Source: an uncultured Ruminococcus sp.
Lineage (GTDB): Bacteria > Bacillota > Clostridia > Oscillospirales > Acutalibacteraceae
DNA: 64,000 bases
NCBI GenBank assembly: GCA_902798755.1
Contig: CADBYC010000003.1
Location: forward strand, 35,807-99,806
Direction: 5' to 3'
In this document: one piece after another, positions 44,825-53,643 of the stretch
How the letters are laid out: every line of letters starts with the position of its first letter
Numbering within the stretch: the stretch's first letter is position 1
Made by a program: the position numbers and the translations under genes
The notes under the pieces: model-generated
What the model was told of the DNA's origin: nothing
Database searches by the model: none
What the model saw: the letters and a program-made list of their open reading frames with translations, nothing else

Positions 44825-45742
44825 ATGGTAAAAGTCATTGATAAGGAAGTTCTCTCTTCCGACAAAAAACATCAGCTCAAAGGCAAGATCTATATCCCCG
44901 AGGGCAGTCCCAAGGGGCTGTTCCACGTTGTCCACGGCATGACGGAGTATATCGGCAGATATGACAGCTTCATGCGCGAGATGGCGGAAGCGGGCTACAT
45001 CACCTTTGGCTACGACCACTTAGGTCACGGCAAAACGGCTGTCAACGAGCGCGAGCTCGGCTTCATCGCGGATAAGGACGGCTGGAAATTCCTTGTAGAC
45101 GACGTGTTTGTTTTCGGCAACGAGATCCGCAAAGCCATGCACGGCGAAAAGCTCCCCTTTATCCTCATGGGTCACAGCATGGGCTCCTTTATCGTGCGCC
45201 TTACCGCGGCAAAGTACGACCACTACGACAAGCTGATCGTCATGGGCACAGGCGGACCCAACCCCGCCGCGGGCGCGGGCATTGCGCTGGCGGGCATGAT
45301 CAAATCCTTCAAGGGCAGCCGCGGCTATTCCAACTTCATCTACTCCATGGCGTTCGGCAGCTATAATAAAGGTCTGGAAAACGAGAACGATCCCTACGCA
45401 TGGCTTTCCGTCAATAAGGAGAACCGCGACAAATACCGCGTCGATCCCTTCTGTACTTACCGGTTCACCGTATCCGCCATGCAGGATCTGGTGCGCCTGA
45501 ATAAATACAGCAACGACAAAAGCTGGTTCGATAATATCAACAAGAAAAAGCCGATCCTGTTGGTTGCAGGTGGCGAGGACCCCGTCGGCGAGCACGGCGC
45601 AGGAGTTAAAAAGGTCTACGATATGCTCAAAGCCGCCGGTGCGAACGTCGATATCCGCATTTACGAGGGTTATCGTCACGAGATCCTTCAGGACATGTGC
45701 CGTGAAAAGGTCATTTCAGACATCAAAGCTTTCGTAGGATAA
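44825..45742 (+). CDS. Alpha/beta hydrolase (monoacylglycerol lipase/lysophospholipase type)
   Basis: A 305-residue cytoplasmic hydrolase of the serine aminopeptidase S33/Hydrolase_4 type. HVVHGMTEYIGRYDSF (34-49), GYDHLGHGKT, the nucleophile elbow GHSMGS (Ser118), an Asp in LLVAGGEDPVGEHG and the catalytic His in EGYRHEIL complete a triad. AAAGGCGGAGG precedes the ATG. It lies 73 bases after the ABC transporter and may be co-transcribed with it. A clear terminator follows. Confidence 0.9.
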   Translation: MVKVIDKEVLSSDKKHQLKGKIYIPEGSPKGLFHVVHGMTEYIGRYDSFMREMAEAGYITFGYDHLGHGKTAVNERELGFIADKDGWKFLVDDVFVFGNEIRKAMHGEKLPFILMGHSMGSFIVRLTAAKYDHYDKLIVMGTGGPNPAAGAGIALAGMIKSFKGSRGYSNFIYSMAFGSYNKGLENENDPYAWLSVNKENRDKYRVDPFCTYRFTVSAMQDLVRLNKYSNDKSWFDNINKKKPILLVAGGEDPVGEHGAGVKKVYDMLKAAGANVDIRIYEGYRHEILQDMCREKVISDIKAFVG

Positions 45743-45753
45743 CAACAAACATA

Positions 45754-45775
45754 AACCGCAGGGCGTCCTGCGGTT
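45754..45775 (+). terminator. Terminator of the lipase gene
   Basis: Perfect 9-bp stem AACCGCAGG/CCTGCGGTT with GCGT loop, followed by CTTTAT. Confidence 0.7.
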
Positions 45776-45779
45776 CTTT

Positions 45780-45858
45780 ATACTAAAGCTCATCAAAGCT
45801 ATGCGGGATTCACCGCAACAAATGATAAAGGTTTTTATCAAGGATCCGTATTATACAC
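45780..45858. repeat. Decayed half copy of MITE-like element A
   Basis: The sequence from CAAAGCTAT to GATAAAGGTTTTTATCAAGG parallels the right half of 40855-41011 and ends in a degraded terminal repeat. Confidence 0.55.
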
Positions 45859-45864
45859 AAAGAC

Positions 45865-45891
45865 AGCGCCCGACCATTACGATCGGGCGCT
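45865..45891 (-). terminator. Terminator of the alpha-amylase operon
   Basis: Stem AGCGCCCGA/TCGGGCGCT with a 9-base loop, located between the convergent lipase and amylase genes. Confidence 0.6.
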
Positions 45892-45915
45892 TGTTATTTG
45901 CATTAACGGTCAATA

Positions 45916-47505
45916 TCACTTGACCTCTTTCAATACAACCGAAGTACGGGCGGGCAGGGTCAGCTTTGTTCCGCTGAGCTTGGGCGTTTCCTTGTTCGGC
46001 TCTGCCGCGAGGTCGGCGTACGACCAGCCGCGCAGCTCGGGATTACTGATCATATCGATGGTCAGCTCCTTTGCTTCATCGGTGGTATTGTGGATAACGA
46101 TGACGCGCGAGCCGTCATAGTTGATGATCATTCCGCCGACGTTGTTATCGCCGAGGTCGAGTACCTCCTCGATGTCGCCGCGCGCGATCTCAGGATTCTG
46201 CTGGCGCAGCTTGATCAGTCTGCGGTAGGTGTTGAGCATACTATGCTCATCCTTGAGCTGCTGTTCCACGCCGCCGAGCTCGTTTTTCACGACCTCCGCG
46301 ACGCCGGGCACCTCGATATCGGGCAGATTCTCGTTGTCCCAGATCATCGCCGTGCGATAGGACGCGTCGTTGCTGGTGTTGGGTGCTTCGATCGCGATCT
46401 CCTCACCATAGTAGGTGAAGGTGTTGCCGGGCGCGAGCATATACAGCGCCGCCGCCATCTTATAATCATCCTCGTCGAGCATATTATACGCGCGTACCAT
46501 GTCGTGGTTCGTGAGGAAGTTGGCGTTGATCGCGTTTTCATTACGCTTTTTGATGTTGTCATCATATTTTTTCAGCTTGCCCAGCGCGTCGGCGGTCATG
46601 CCGTGGCTTGCGACCATCCACTCGCCGCCGGAGTTGGCAAACTTGAAGTTGAACAGGCTGTCGATCCCGCTCTCATACATGTCATAAACATTGCCCGCGT
46701 CATCCCAGTCCTCTCCGACCATATACACGTCGGGATTGTACTTCTGCGCCATGGTGTAGAACCATTTGAGGAATTCTACCGCGTCGGTGTTCTTATCTTC
46801 AAAATATTTGACCGCGTCAAGACGGAAGCCGTCAACGCCCTTTTCAAGCCAAAACTTCGCGACTTCTTCAAAATACTCGCGGGTGCCCTCGTAGCTCAGA
46901 TTCCAGTCGGGCATATCGGTCGAGAAGGGACCCTCATAATAATAGTCAGAGCCGGAGATCGGGCGGTTGTAGGTCTCGTTCGACTCCTTCGATACATTAT
47001 AATAGCGGGCATAGCCGTCCTCTTTACCCTCTCTGAGCTCGTCACATGCCTTGAGGAAGAACTCGTGATCGTCGCCGCTGTGGTTGAGCACCAGGTCGAT
47101 GATGACGCGGATACCGCGGTTATGCGCCTCTTTGATCAGGGTATCAAAGTCAGCGAGCGTACCGAAATCGGGATCGATCTCAAAGTAATCGCGGACGTTG
47201 TATTTATGATAAGACTTAGAGGGCATCATCGGCGACAGCCAGATACCGTCCGCACCGAGGTCGTTGCCGGCGTTCGGGTCGCCGTCGTTGATATAATCGA
47301 GCTTGGAGATCAGACCGGGCAGATCGCCGATCTGGTCGCCGTTTGAATCGCAGAACGAGCCGATCCACACCTGATAGTAGCTGCGGTATTTATCGGTCGA
47401 AGCCTCTGCTTTATTTTTGTCTACAGGATTAGATGATCCGCCGCATGCCGCCAGCAGGGAGGCGATCATACATACTGCCAAAAGAAGGGAAAGGATTTTT
47501 TTCAT
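45916..47505 (-). CDS. GH13 alpha-amylase, lipoprotein
   Basis: The ATG at 47505 follows AAAGGAGAGCTT; 529 residues. A lipoprotein signal ends in LLAAC (Cys21), so the enzyme is tethered to the outer face of the membrane. GH13 motifs are all present: DLVLNH (137-142), GFRLDAVKYF (226-235, nucleophile Asp230), VGEDW (acid/base Glu265) and TNHD (Asp335). The longer upstream frame is repeat sequence. It lies downstream of malE-malF-malG on the same strand, so its maltodextrin products can be taken up directly. A MITE-like element (47524-47629) sits between malG and this gene. Confidence 0.92.
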   Translation of the reverse strand: MKKILSLLLAVCMIASLLAACGGSSNPVDKNKAEASTDKYRSYYQVWIGSFCDSNGDQIGDLPGLISKLDYINDGDPNAGNDLGADGIWLSPMMPSKSYHKYNVRDYFEIDPDFGTLADFDTLIKEAHNRGIRVIIDLVLNHSGDDHEFFLKACDELREGKEDGYARYYNVSKESNETYNRPISGSDYYYEGPFSTDMPDWNLSYEGTREYFEEVAKFWLEKGVDGFRLDAVKYFEDKNTDAVEFLKWFYTMAQKYNPDVYMVGEDWDDAGNVYDMYESGIDSLFNFKFANSGGEWMVASHGMTADALGKLKKYDDNIKKRNENAINANFLTNHDMVRAYNMLDEDDYKMAAALYMLAPGNTFTYYGEEIAIEAPNTSNDASYRTAMIWDNENLPDIEVPGVAEVVKNELGGVEQQLKDEHSMLNTYRRLIKLRQQNPEIARGDIEEVLDLGDNNVGGMIINYDGSRVIVIHNTTDEAKELTIDMISNPELRGWSYADLAAEPNKETPKLSGTKLTLPARTSVVLKEVK

Positions 47506-47523
47506 AAGCTCTCCTTTATTATT

Positions 47524-47629
47524 GTAGGGACGAGCATTGCCCGTCCGGGGACAGAACCGTTTCGGTGCTGTCCTGTATCGTGTATTAATTGTCTTGTTAT
47601 CATTCGGATGACCAATGGTCGTCCCTACG
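47524..47629. repeat. MITE-like element B, diverged copy 4
   Basis: Ends GTAGGGACGAGCATTG and its complement-like CAATGGTCGTCCCTACGA match the element at 32640-32750, but the interior differs. It is inserted between malG and the amylase gene. Confidence 0.65.
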
Positions 47630-47687
47630 AATTCTCGCCTATCACAAAAGGGCGGAGAAAACTCCGCCCTTTGCAATTGAAAAGTGA

Positions 47688-48551
47688 TTAGCCCTTTACG
47701 CCGCCGGCGGTAACGCCTTCTACGTAATATCTCTGCATGATCAGGAACAGAGTGGTAATCGGAACAGCTACGACAACGGAACCTGCAAGGAAGTTCTTGA
47801 AGTTGTTGACAACATGGTCGTTGTCGAGCAACATCTGCAGACCGATTGCAACCGTATAGTTAGGAATATCTCTACCGACGATGATCTTAGCCAGAATGAA
47901 GTCTGTCCACGGACCGATGAACGAGGTCAAAACGGTGTAAACAAGGATCGGCTTAGACATCGGGAGGATGATCTTCCAGAAGATCTGGTTACGGGTCGCG
48001 CCGTCTATGGTCGCGGCCTCATCCAAGGCTCTTGGTATCGTATCGAAGAAACCTTTACTGATCTGATAACCAAGTCCCGCGCCGGCTGAATAGCAGATGA
48101 TCAGCGCTACGAGAGGCAGTTCAAGGAGACCCATAGCCTTTAACAGATAATAGATAGCGATCATGGTCATGAAGCCGGGGAACATACCGAGGATCATGCC
48201 GATATTGATCAGGGGCTTTCTTGCCTTGAATCTCAGACGGCTGAACGCGTAAGAGACCATCATAACGGCAAGAGTAGAGATGATGCAGCTGAAAATAGCT
48301 ACGATAAAGGTGTTCAGGAACCATCTGGGGAAGTTTACCGAGCTCTTGGCGGTAACAGTAAACAGATTGATATAGTTCTGGAACGACAGCTTTTTAGGGA
48401 TCAGGTAAGAAACGTACGCCAGACCTTCATCACGGAAGGAGTGGAGGACGAGATATACCAGAGGAGAAATCCAGATCAGACCCAATACAGCGAGGAGGAC
48501 ATAAATAAAGGTATTCGAAAGGAATCTGCGTAATTTATAACTTTTAATCAT
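47688..48551 (-). CDS. malG: Maltodextrin-type ABC transporter permease (MalG-like)
   Basis: A 287-residue protein with six membrane segments. The EAA loop (TIPRALDEAATIDGATRNQI and following KIILP, 171-197) contacts the ATPase subunit. Its ATG overlaps the stop of the malF-like gene (ATGA), giving coupled translation. It pairs with that permease to form the channel. Substrate is inferred from the downstream alpha-amylase. Confidence 0.9.
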   Translation of the reverse strand: MIKSYKLRRFLSNTFIYVLLAVLGLIWISPLVYLVLHSFRDEGLAYVSYLIPKKLSFQNYINLFTVTAKSSVNFPRWFLNTFIVAIFSCIISTLAVMMVSYAFSRLRFKARKPLINIGMILGMFPGFMTMIAIYYLLKAMGLLELPLVALIICYSAGAGLGYQISKGFFDTIPRALDEAATIDGATRNQIFWKIILPMSKPILVYTVLTSFIGPWTDFILAKIIVGRDIPNYTVAIGLQMLLDNDHVVNNFKNFLAGSVVVAVPITTLFLIMQRYYVEGVTAGGVKG

Positions 48552-50065
48552 GAGAATTCCTCCTCGTTCTTAGCGGACTTGGTAAGGTTGAACGTCAAGA
48601 GCGATACAGTCGCGCAGACGATGAATACCAAGATACCGATAGCGGCGGCGTAGTTGTAGTCCTGCGAGTTCATGGTCAGCTTGAACAGCCATGTAACGAG
48701 CAGGTCAGTGTAGCCTGCCTGATAAAGGTCATTGGAGTTCTGCAGATTCGAAGTCAACAGGTAGATAACATTGAAGTTGTTGATGTTGCCGACGAAGCTG
48801 GTGATAAGATAAGGTGTGGTAACGAACAGCATATAGGGCAGTGTGATCTTGAAGAAAGATTTGACAGGGCCCGCGCCGTCGATGGTAGCGCTTTCGTACA
48901 GATCCGCGGGGATATTCATCAGAATACCCGAGGTGATCAGGATGGTATACGGAATACCGACCCAGATGTTGACGATAATGACCGTCAGACGAGCTACCCA
49001 CGGATCGCCGCCGAGGAAGTCGATATACTGCGGTGTCCAGTGAAGCACATCATGCAGCAGTACGTTGATCGCGCCGCCGTTTACGTCGAGCATCTGGCTC
49101 ATGAGCAGCAGGGATACGAACTGAGGTACCGCAACGGTAACAACAAACAGGGTTCTCCATAAGGCCTTGAGCTTGATGCCCTTCTTATTGATCATAAGAG
49201 CAACAACCATACCGAGGATATAGTTCAGTACGGTCGCGAGAACCGCCCAGATCAGCGTCCATCTGACAAGTACGCCGAAGGTGTAGCCCATGTTAGCGCC
49301 GCCGGTGTTGGAGAATACCTTACCAAAGGTCTCAAAACCGACCCATGAGAACAGCTTACCGATGTGGCTGTGGTCATAGTTCGTGAACGCGATAAGGATC
49401 ATGAACAGAAGCGGCAGAATGGTGAAGATAGAGATGGTAAGAGTCGGGAACGCCAGCAGCGTTACGTGGAACTTGCTGTCAAAGAACTCCTTAATCTCAG
49501 CAAAGAAGCCGGGCAGCTTCTCGCCGGCAGCTTTCGTCTGCTGCGCTTTATAAGCAGATTTGGTGCTTGCAATATAGATCGCGAGGAAAACAGCGATGAT
49601 AACAAGCGTCAATACTCCGTACAGGAGTAATTTCATGGAGTCGTCGCCTTCGATACGACCGGGACGACCCGTTACGGGGTTAATTCCGTAACCTTCTTCA
49701 TTGAAACCGATGGTTCCGTTGTTAAAGAAACCGAGGTTGTGTATCTTATCCCAACCGAAACCGACCATATATAAAATGAAGAAAACTTCTGTAGCAAGGA
49801 AGATCAATCCCTTGATGATCTGGCCTTTGACGATATTGCCAAAGCCCATGATAATGTAAGATAATTTGGTAGCCCAGTCACCCTTGACGAATCTGGTGAA
49901 ATAACCCGCAAAGCCTTTTCCGATACCGACAAAGATCTTTTTGAAGAAGTTGCCGATTGCTTTGAATACCTTACCGCAGTTCGCGGGAAGATTGACAAAG
50001 AAGTTTTTGAGATTATATCCCAATTTCTGGAATGGGTTGAGCTGCACATAATCAATATATTTCAT
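48548..50065 (-). CDS. malF: Maltodextrin-type ABC transporter permease (MalF-like)
   Basis: The ATG at 50065 (MKYIDYVQLNPF) follows GGGAG; 505 residues. An N-terminal amphipathic region of about 70 residues precedes two membrane segments, a 30-residue loop with NPVTGRPGRIEGDD, and a six-segment permease core with the EAA loop at about 386-410 (ADLYESATIDGAGPVKSFFK). The extended N-terminus is characteristic of MalF-type permeases of Clostridia. No ATPase gene is found in the operon, so a shared MsiK/MalK-type ATPase encoded elsewhere must energise it. Confidence 0.9.
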   Translation of the reverse strand: MKYIDYVQLNPFQKLGYNLKNFFVNLPANCGKVFKAIGNFFKKIFVGIGKGFAGYFTRFVKGDWATKLSYIIMGFGNIVKGQIIKGLIFLATEVFFILYMVGFGWDKIHNLGFFNNGTIGFNEEGYGINPVTGRPGRIEGDDSMKLLLYGVLTLVIIAVFLAIYIASTKSAYKAQQTKAAGEKLPGFFAEIKEFFDSKFHVTLLAFPTLTISIFTILPLLFMILIAFTNYDHSHIGKLFSWVGFETFGKVFSNTGGANMGYTFGVLVRWTLIWAVLATVLNYILGMVVALMINKKGIKLKALWRTLFVVTVAVPQFVSLLLMSQMLDVNGGAINVLLHDVLHWTPQYIDFLGGDPWVARLTVIIVNIWVGIPYTILITSGILMNIPADLYESATIDGAGPVKSFFKITLPYMLFVTTPYLITSFVGNINNFNVIYLLTSNLQNSNDLYQAGYTDLLVTWLFKLTMNSQDYNYAAAIGILVFIVCATVSLLTFNLTKSAKNEEEFS

Positions 50066-50090
50066 CAGTTCAACTCCCAAAATGAGTTTT

Positions 50091-50177
50091 GCGTCTGTGG
50101 TGTTACTGTATCCACAGACGCCCGGTTAGATACAGTATGATAACTGTCTGAGTCGGGCGGCATTTCAGCCGCCCGAC
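50091..50177 (-). promoter_or_regulatory. Two stem-loops between malE and malF
   Basis: Two perfect 10-bp stems occupy the gap: 50091-50100 with 50112-50121, and 50152-50161 with 50168-50177. Neither has a T-run on the minus strand. Such structures typically protect the malE message or reduce read-through so that the binding protein exceeds the permeases. Confidence 0.65.
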
Positions 50178-50235
50178 CTTAGATCATAAGTAGTAAACTT
50201 ACCTTTGCACTGTTGTGCGGGTAATCAAAACGAAA

Positions 50236-51516
50236 TTATTCGTCGAGAACGTTGGCCATTGCCTTGTCAAACTCAGCGGAGAGAGCTTCTCTGCTGTTAT
50301 CGTCAGCCTTGTACAGAGCGGCGCACATGGTGCCGATAGGAGTCCAGAAGGTAGCGGCTACGTCGGTCATCGGAACGGAGAACTGGGTCTGCTCGCTCAG
50401 AGCGTTCAGAGCGGGGCTGTTCTTAACAGCGTCAGATTCCTGGACCTCTTTGTTGGAGGGCAGCCAGCCGTTGGATTCCATTCTCTTGGTCTGAGCAGCA
50501 GCCTGAGTCAGGTAGTTAGCCAGAACCTGAGAAGCCTCGGGGAACTTGGAGTGAGAGTTAACGCCGATGAGCTTACCGCCGTTGAAGCAGTAGATCTGCT
50601 TGTCGGTGCCCTTGATGTTGATGGTGGGGAGCTTAGCAGCGCCGAAGTTGTCGCCCAGAGCCTTGGTGACGCCGGGGGTGTCCCAAGAACCGTCAAAGCC
50701 TGCGCCTACGGTCAACTCAGCAGGATCCATACCGGAAGCGATACGAGCGGGAGCAGCGTCCATGAAGGTGTCGCTGTACTGATGGAACAGAGCGGAGAAA
50801 GCTTCCATGGAATCGAGGACTTCGTCCTTGTTATAGTCGTTGAAGATCTGAGTGCCATCCTCGGTCAGACCGGTCAGGGACATACCGCCGGTGAAGGGGA
50901 TCGCGCCGCCGGAGAAGCCGTCGCCTACGTTGAAGATGAACTTTCTGCCGGCCTTCTGGCAAGCTGCCAGTACGCCTTCGAGGGTCTTAGCGTCTTCGTC
51001 GGTTACGACAGACTTGTCGTATACGAGATAGAGGCCGTTCTCACCGGTCTCGGGATAAGCGTATACAGTGTTTTCCTTGGTTGCAACGCTTACGGAGAAA
51101 TCGGTGTTGCGGGACTTGACGTCCTCGAGATAATCATCGACTACGGGAGCCAGCGCCTTAGCCTGTACGAGCTTGGTCAGCTGGTCGCAAGCGAAACCGA
51201 ATACGTCGGCAGCCTTGTCGAGGTCGTTCATCGCCTGAGTAGCAGCCTCGGACTCAGCCTGAGCCTGAACGTCGATGGTGATGGTCTTGTCAGGATACTG
51301 AGCGATAAAGTCGTTGCACAGTTCCTTGGTCAGAGAAACGATTGCGTCGGGAGCCCATACGAGCAGGGAGATGTTATCCTCGCCGTAGAACGGGTCGCTG
51401 TTGCTGGTGTTGCCGGCATTGCCGGAGTTGTTGTTGTTAGTATTGCCGCCGTTGCAGGCTACGAGTACGGAAGCCAGCATCAGAACTGCAAGTAACAACG
51501 CAAGAATCTTTTTCAT
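50236..51516 (-). CDS. malE: Maltodextrin-type ABC transporter substrate-binding lipoprotein (MalE-like)
   Basis: The ATG at 51516 follows AGAAGGAATTCAAA; 426 residues. A lipoprotein signal (MKKILALLLAVLMLASVLVAC, cut into signal plus lipid-modified Cys21) precedes an Asn/Gly-rich linker and a family 1 solute-binding fold: LLVWAPDAIVSLTKELCNDF, then GVLAACQKAGRKFIFNVG, VGAGFDGSW and INSHSKFPEASQVLANYL-type strands. It binds the sugar at the outer membrane face and delivers it to MalF-MalG. It is the first gene of the operon malE-malF-malG-amylase. Confidence 0.9.
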   Translation of the reverse strand: MKKILALLLAVLMLASVLVACNGGNTNNNNSGNAGNTSNSDPFYGEDNISLLVWAPDAIVSLTKELCNDFIAQYPDKTITIDVQAQAESEAATQAMNDLDKAADVFGFACDQLTKLVQAKALAPVVDDYLEDVKSRNTDFSVSVATKENTVYAYPETGENGLYLVYDKSVVTDEDAKTLEGVLAACQKAGRKFIFNVGDGFSGGAIPFTGGMSLTGLTEDGTQIFNDYNKDEVLDSMEAFSALFHQYSDTFMDAAPARIASGMDPAELTVGAGFDGSWDTPGVTKALGDNFGAAKLPTINIKGTDKQIYCFNGGKLIGVNSHSKFPEASQVLANYLTQAAAQTKRMESNGWLPSNKEVQESDAVKNSPALNALSEQTQFSVPMTDVAATFWTPIGTMCAALYKADDNSREALSAEFDKAMANVLDE

Positions 51517-51597
51517 TTTGAATTCCTTCTTTCCAAAAATATTTTTTTGGATAGGTTGCACCGAGAATCCGGACCGGCGCACCTAATCACTGTATAA

Positions 51598-51627
51598 ATT
51601 TTACCATATGTACATAGGTGATTTCAA
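51598..51627 (-). promoter_or_regulatory. malE promoter with palindrome in the spacer
   Basis: On the minus strand TTGAAA (51622-51627), 18 bases, TAAAAT (51598-51603). The spacer contains the palindrome TATGTACATA (51607-51616), flanked by CC and GG, a candidate site for a LacI-type or other sugar-responsive repressor. Confidence 0.55.
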
Positions 51628-51920
51628 CTCCTTTTGTACTTTTTATCTAAAAGATTAATTTTGACGCTCTCTTTTAGTCGTTTTGTCAATGGATTTTTTC
51701 ATTTATGGTTATTTTGCATAAATGGCTTCGCCGCATTTTATGGATTTTAACGATAAGGCGTTTGTGCAAGTTGTCAACTTTCCTTTTCAAGAACAGGCTA
51801 TTCTGATGTCGTATGGCAGGTTTATTTTTCCGACTCAGAATTAAAGTGCCGCCGTGCCGAAGATTTCGTTATTTTTCGTATATTTTTACTAAAAGCCCCG
51901 ATTTCCGACGAAAAGACGCA

Positions 51921-51950
51921 TTGACACAACCGCCCTTTTCTATGTATAAT
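51921..51950 (+). promoter_or_regulatory. murE promoter
   Basis: TTGACA (51921-51926), an 18-base spacer and TATAAT (51945-51950). Confidence 0.7.
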
Positions 51951-51990
51951 ATATAGGTATTTTTATATCCTTTCTGTACGGAGGTTCACG

Positions 51991-53481
51991 ATGAAACTGA
52001 TTGATTTACTGCAAAAATGCGAATATACGCTTGATTCCGGTTCGCTCGACGTCAACATCAAGGACGTCATCTACGACAGCCGCAAGGTCGTCAAGGGCTG
52101 CTCGTTCGTCGCCCTCAAGGGCTACAACGTCGACGGTCACAAGTTCATTCCCGACGCCGTTGAGCGCGGCGCAAAGGCGCTGATCGTCGAGGACGAGGGC
52201 ATCGCCTATGACGGCGTCACCGTCGTCCGCGTCAAGGACGCGCGCGCGACTCTCGCGCTGATGTCCGTCGAGTTCTTCGGCAGACCCGCCGAGGAGCTGA
52301 CCACCATCGCCGTCACCGGCACCAAGGGCAAGACCACGACCGTCGCCATGATCCGCTCGATCTTAGAGAACGCGGGCATCAAGACCGGCACCATCGGCAC
52401 CCTCGGTATCCTGATCGACAATCAGATCTACAAGACCAACAACACCACTCCCGAGAGCTACGAGATCCAGCAGGCAATGCGCCGCATGGTGAACGAGGGC
52501 TGCAAGGCAATGGTCATCGAAGCGTCGTCATTGGGTCTGAAATGGCACCGCACTGACGGTATCCTCTTCGACTACGGTATCTTCACCAACTTCTCGAGCG
52601 ACCACATCGGCGACAGCGAGCACAAGGACATGGCGGAGTACCTCGCCTGCAAGTCCCTGCTGTTCAAGCGCTGCAAGATCGGTATCATCAATATCGACGA
52701 CGAGAACGCCTCAGGCGTGACAGAAGGACACACCTGCGAGATCGAGACCTACGGCTACAGTGAGAATGCCGAGCTCGTCGCCCACGGTGACGAGCTGGTC
52801 GCCAAACGCGGCTTCATCGGCGTACATTTCAAGACCACCGGCGTCAAGGAGCTGAGCGTAGACGTCGCGATCCCCGGCCGCTTCTCCGTATACAACGCGC
52901 TCGCCGCTATCGCGGTATGCCGTCACTTTGATATCACCGACAAGAATATCCTCGACGGACTGAGATCCGTCAAGGTCAAGGGCAGAGTCGAGGTCGTTCC
53001 CGTTCCCGGCAACTACACCATGCTCATCGACTACGCGCACAACGCCGTGTCGATGGAGAACGTCCTGTCCACCCTGCGCGAGTATAAGCCCCACCGCCTG
53101 ATCACCATGTTCGGCGCGGGCGGCAACCGCCCGAAGAGCCGCCGCTTTGAGATGGGCGAGGTCAGCGGCAAGCTGTCCGACCTGTCCGTCGTCACCGAGG
53201 ACAACAGCCGCTTTGAGGACGTCATGGAAATCATCGCCGATATCAAGGTCGGTCTCGACAAGACCGACGGCAAGTACGTCGTCATTCCCAACCGTATCGA
53301 CGCGATCCGCTACTGTATCGAGAACGCCGAGGCGGGCGATATCATCGTGCTCGCGGGCAAGGGTCACGAGGATTATCAGGAGATCCGCGGCGTGAAGTAC
53401 CATATGGACGAACGCGAGATCATCGCCGACATCATCGACGATAACCGCGATGATGACGATGACGACAGCGGCAACAGATAA
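51991..53481 (+). CDS. murE: MurE-type UDP-MurNAc-tripeptide ligase
   Basis: A 496-residue Mur ligase: substrate domain 1-100, ATP loop GTKGKTTT (110-117), a carbamylated-Lys candidate K221 in LACKSLLF, and a C-terminal domain with YAHNAVSMENVL and GHEDYQEI. MurE adds the third amino acid of the peptidoglycan stem. The specificity motif is DNSR (404-407) where meso-diaminopimelate enzymes have DNPR; the Arg is kept, so DAP remains likely, but the substitution may mark a second or atypical MurE. The protein ends in an acidic DDDDDD tail. GGAGG and a promoter precede the ATG; a terminator follows. It stands alone, outside a division/cell-wall cluster. Confidence 0.88.
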   Translation: MKLIDLLQKCEYTLDSGSLDVNIKDVIYDSRKVVKGCSFVALKGYNVDGHKFIPDAVERGAKALIVEDEGIAYDGVTVVRVKDARATLALMSVEFFGRPAEELTTIAVTGTKGKTTTVAMIRSILENAGIKTGTIGTLGILIDNQIYKTNNTTPESYEIQQAMRRMVNEGCKAMVIEASSLGLKWHRTDGILFDYGIFTNFSSDHIGDSEHKDMAEYLACKSLLFKRCKIGIINIDDENASGVTEGHTCEIETYGYSENAELVAHGDELVAKRGFIGVHFKTTGVKELSVDVAIPGRFSVYNALAAIAVCRHFDITDKNILDGLRSVKVKGRVEVVPVPGNYTMLIDYAHNAVSMENVLSTLREYKPHRLITMFGAGGNRPKSRRFEMGEVSGKLSDLSVVTEDNSRFEDVMEIIADIKVGLDKTDGKYVVIPNRIDAIRYCIENAEAGDIIVLAGKGHEDYQEIRGVKYHMDEREIIADIIDDNRDDDDDDSGNR

Positions 53482-53497
53482 GATAGTATGATAGATA

Positions 53498-53531
53498 ACG
53501 CCCCGCGGTTCGGCAGAGCCGCAGGGCGCTT
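53498..53531 (+). terminator. Terminator of murE
   Basis: A long stem (CGCCC...GCGGTTC / GAGCCGC...GGGCG) with GGCA loop followed by CTTTC. Confidence 0.6.
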
Positions 53532-53643
53532 TCAATATATGATTCGACTGTTGATTGCTTTATTTCGAAACGCAATTCACATTTCAGTCATTGCTTTTTA
53601 CATTTTAATATGTTAAACTACTTTCAGAATGGAGGGATTTCTC

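Larger units (their letters stand above)
51517..51990. other. Divergent intergenic region between malE and murE
   Basis: It holds the malE promoter-operator (51598-51627) and the murE promoter (51921-51950). The 290 bases between them show no further feature. Confidence 0.55.

Noticed and set aside
46090-47346. 418-codon plus-strand frame
   Set aside because: Antisense of the GH13 amylase, whose four catalytic motifs are intact.
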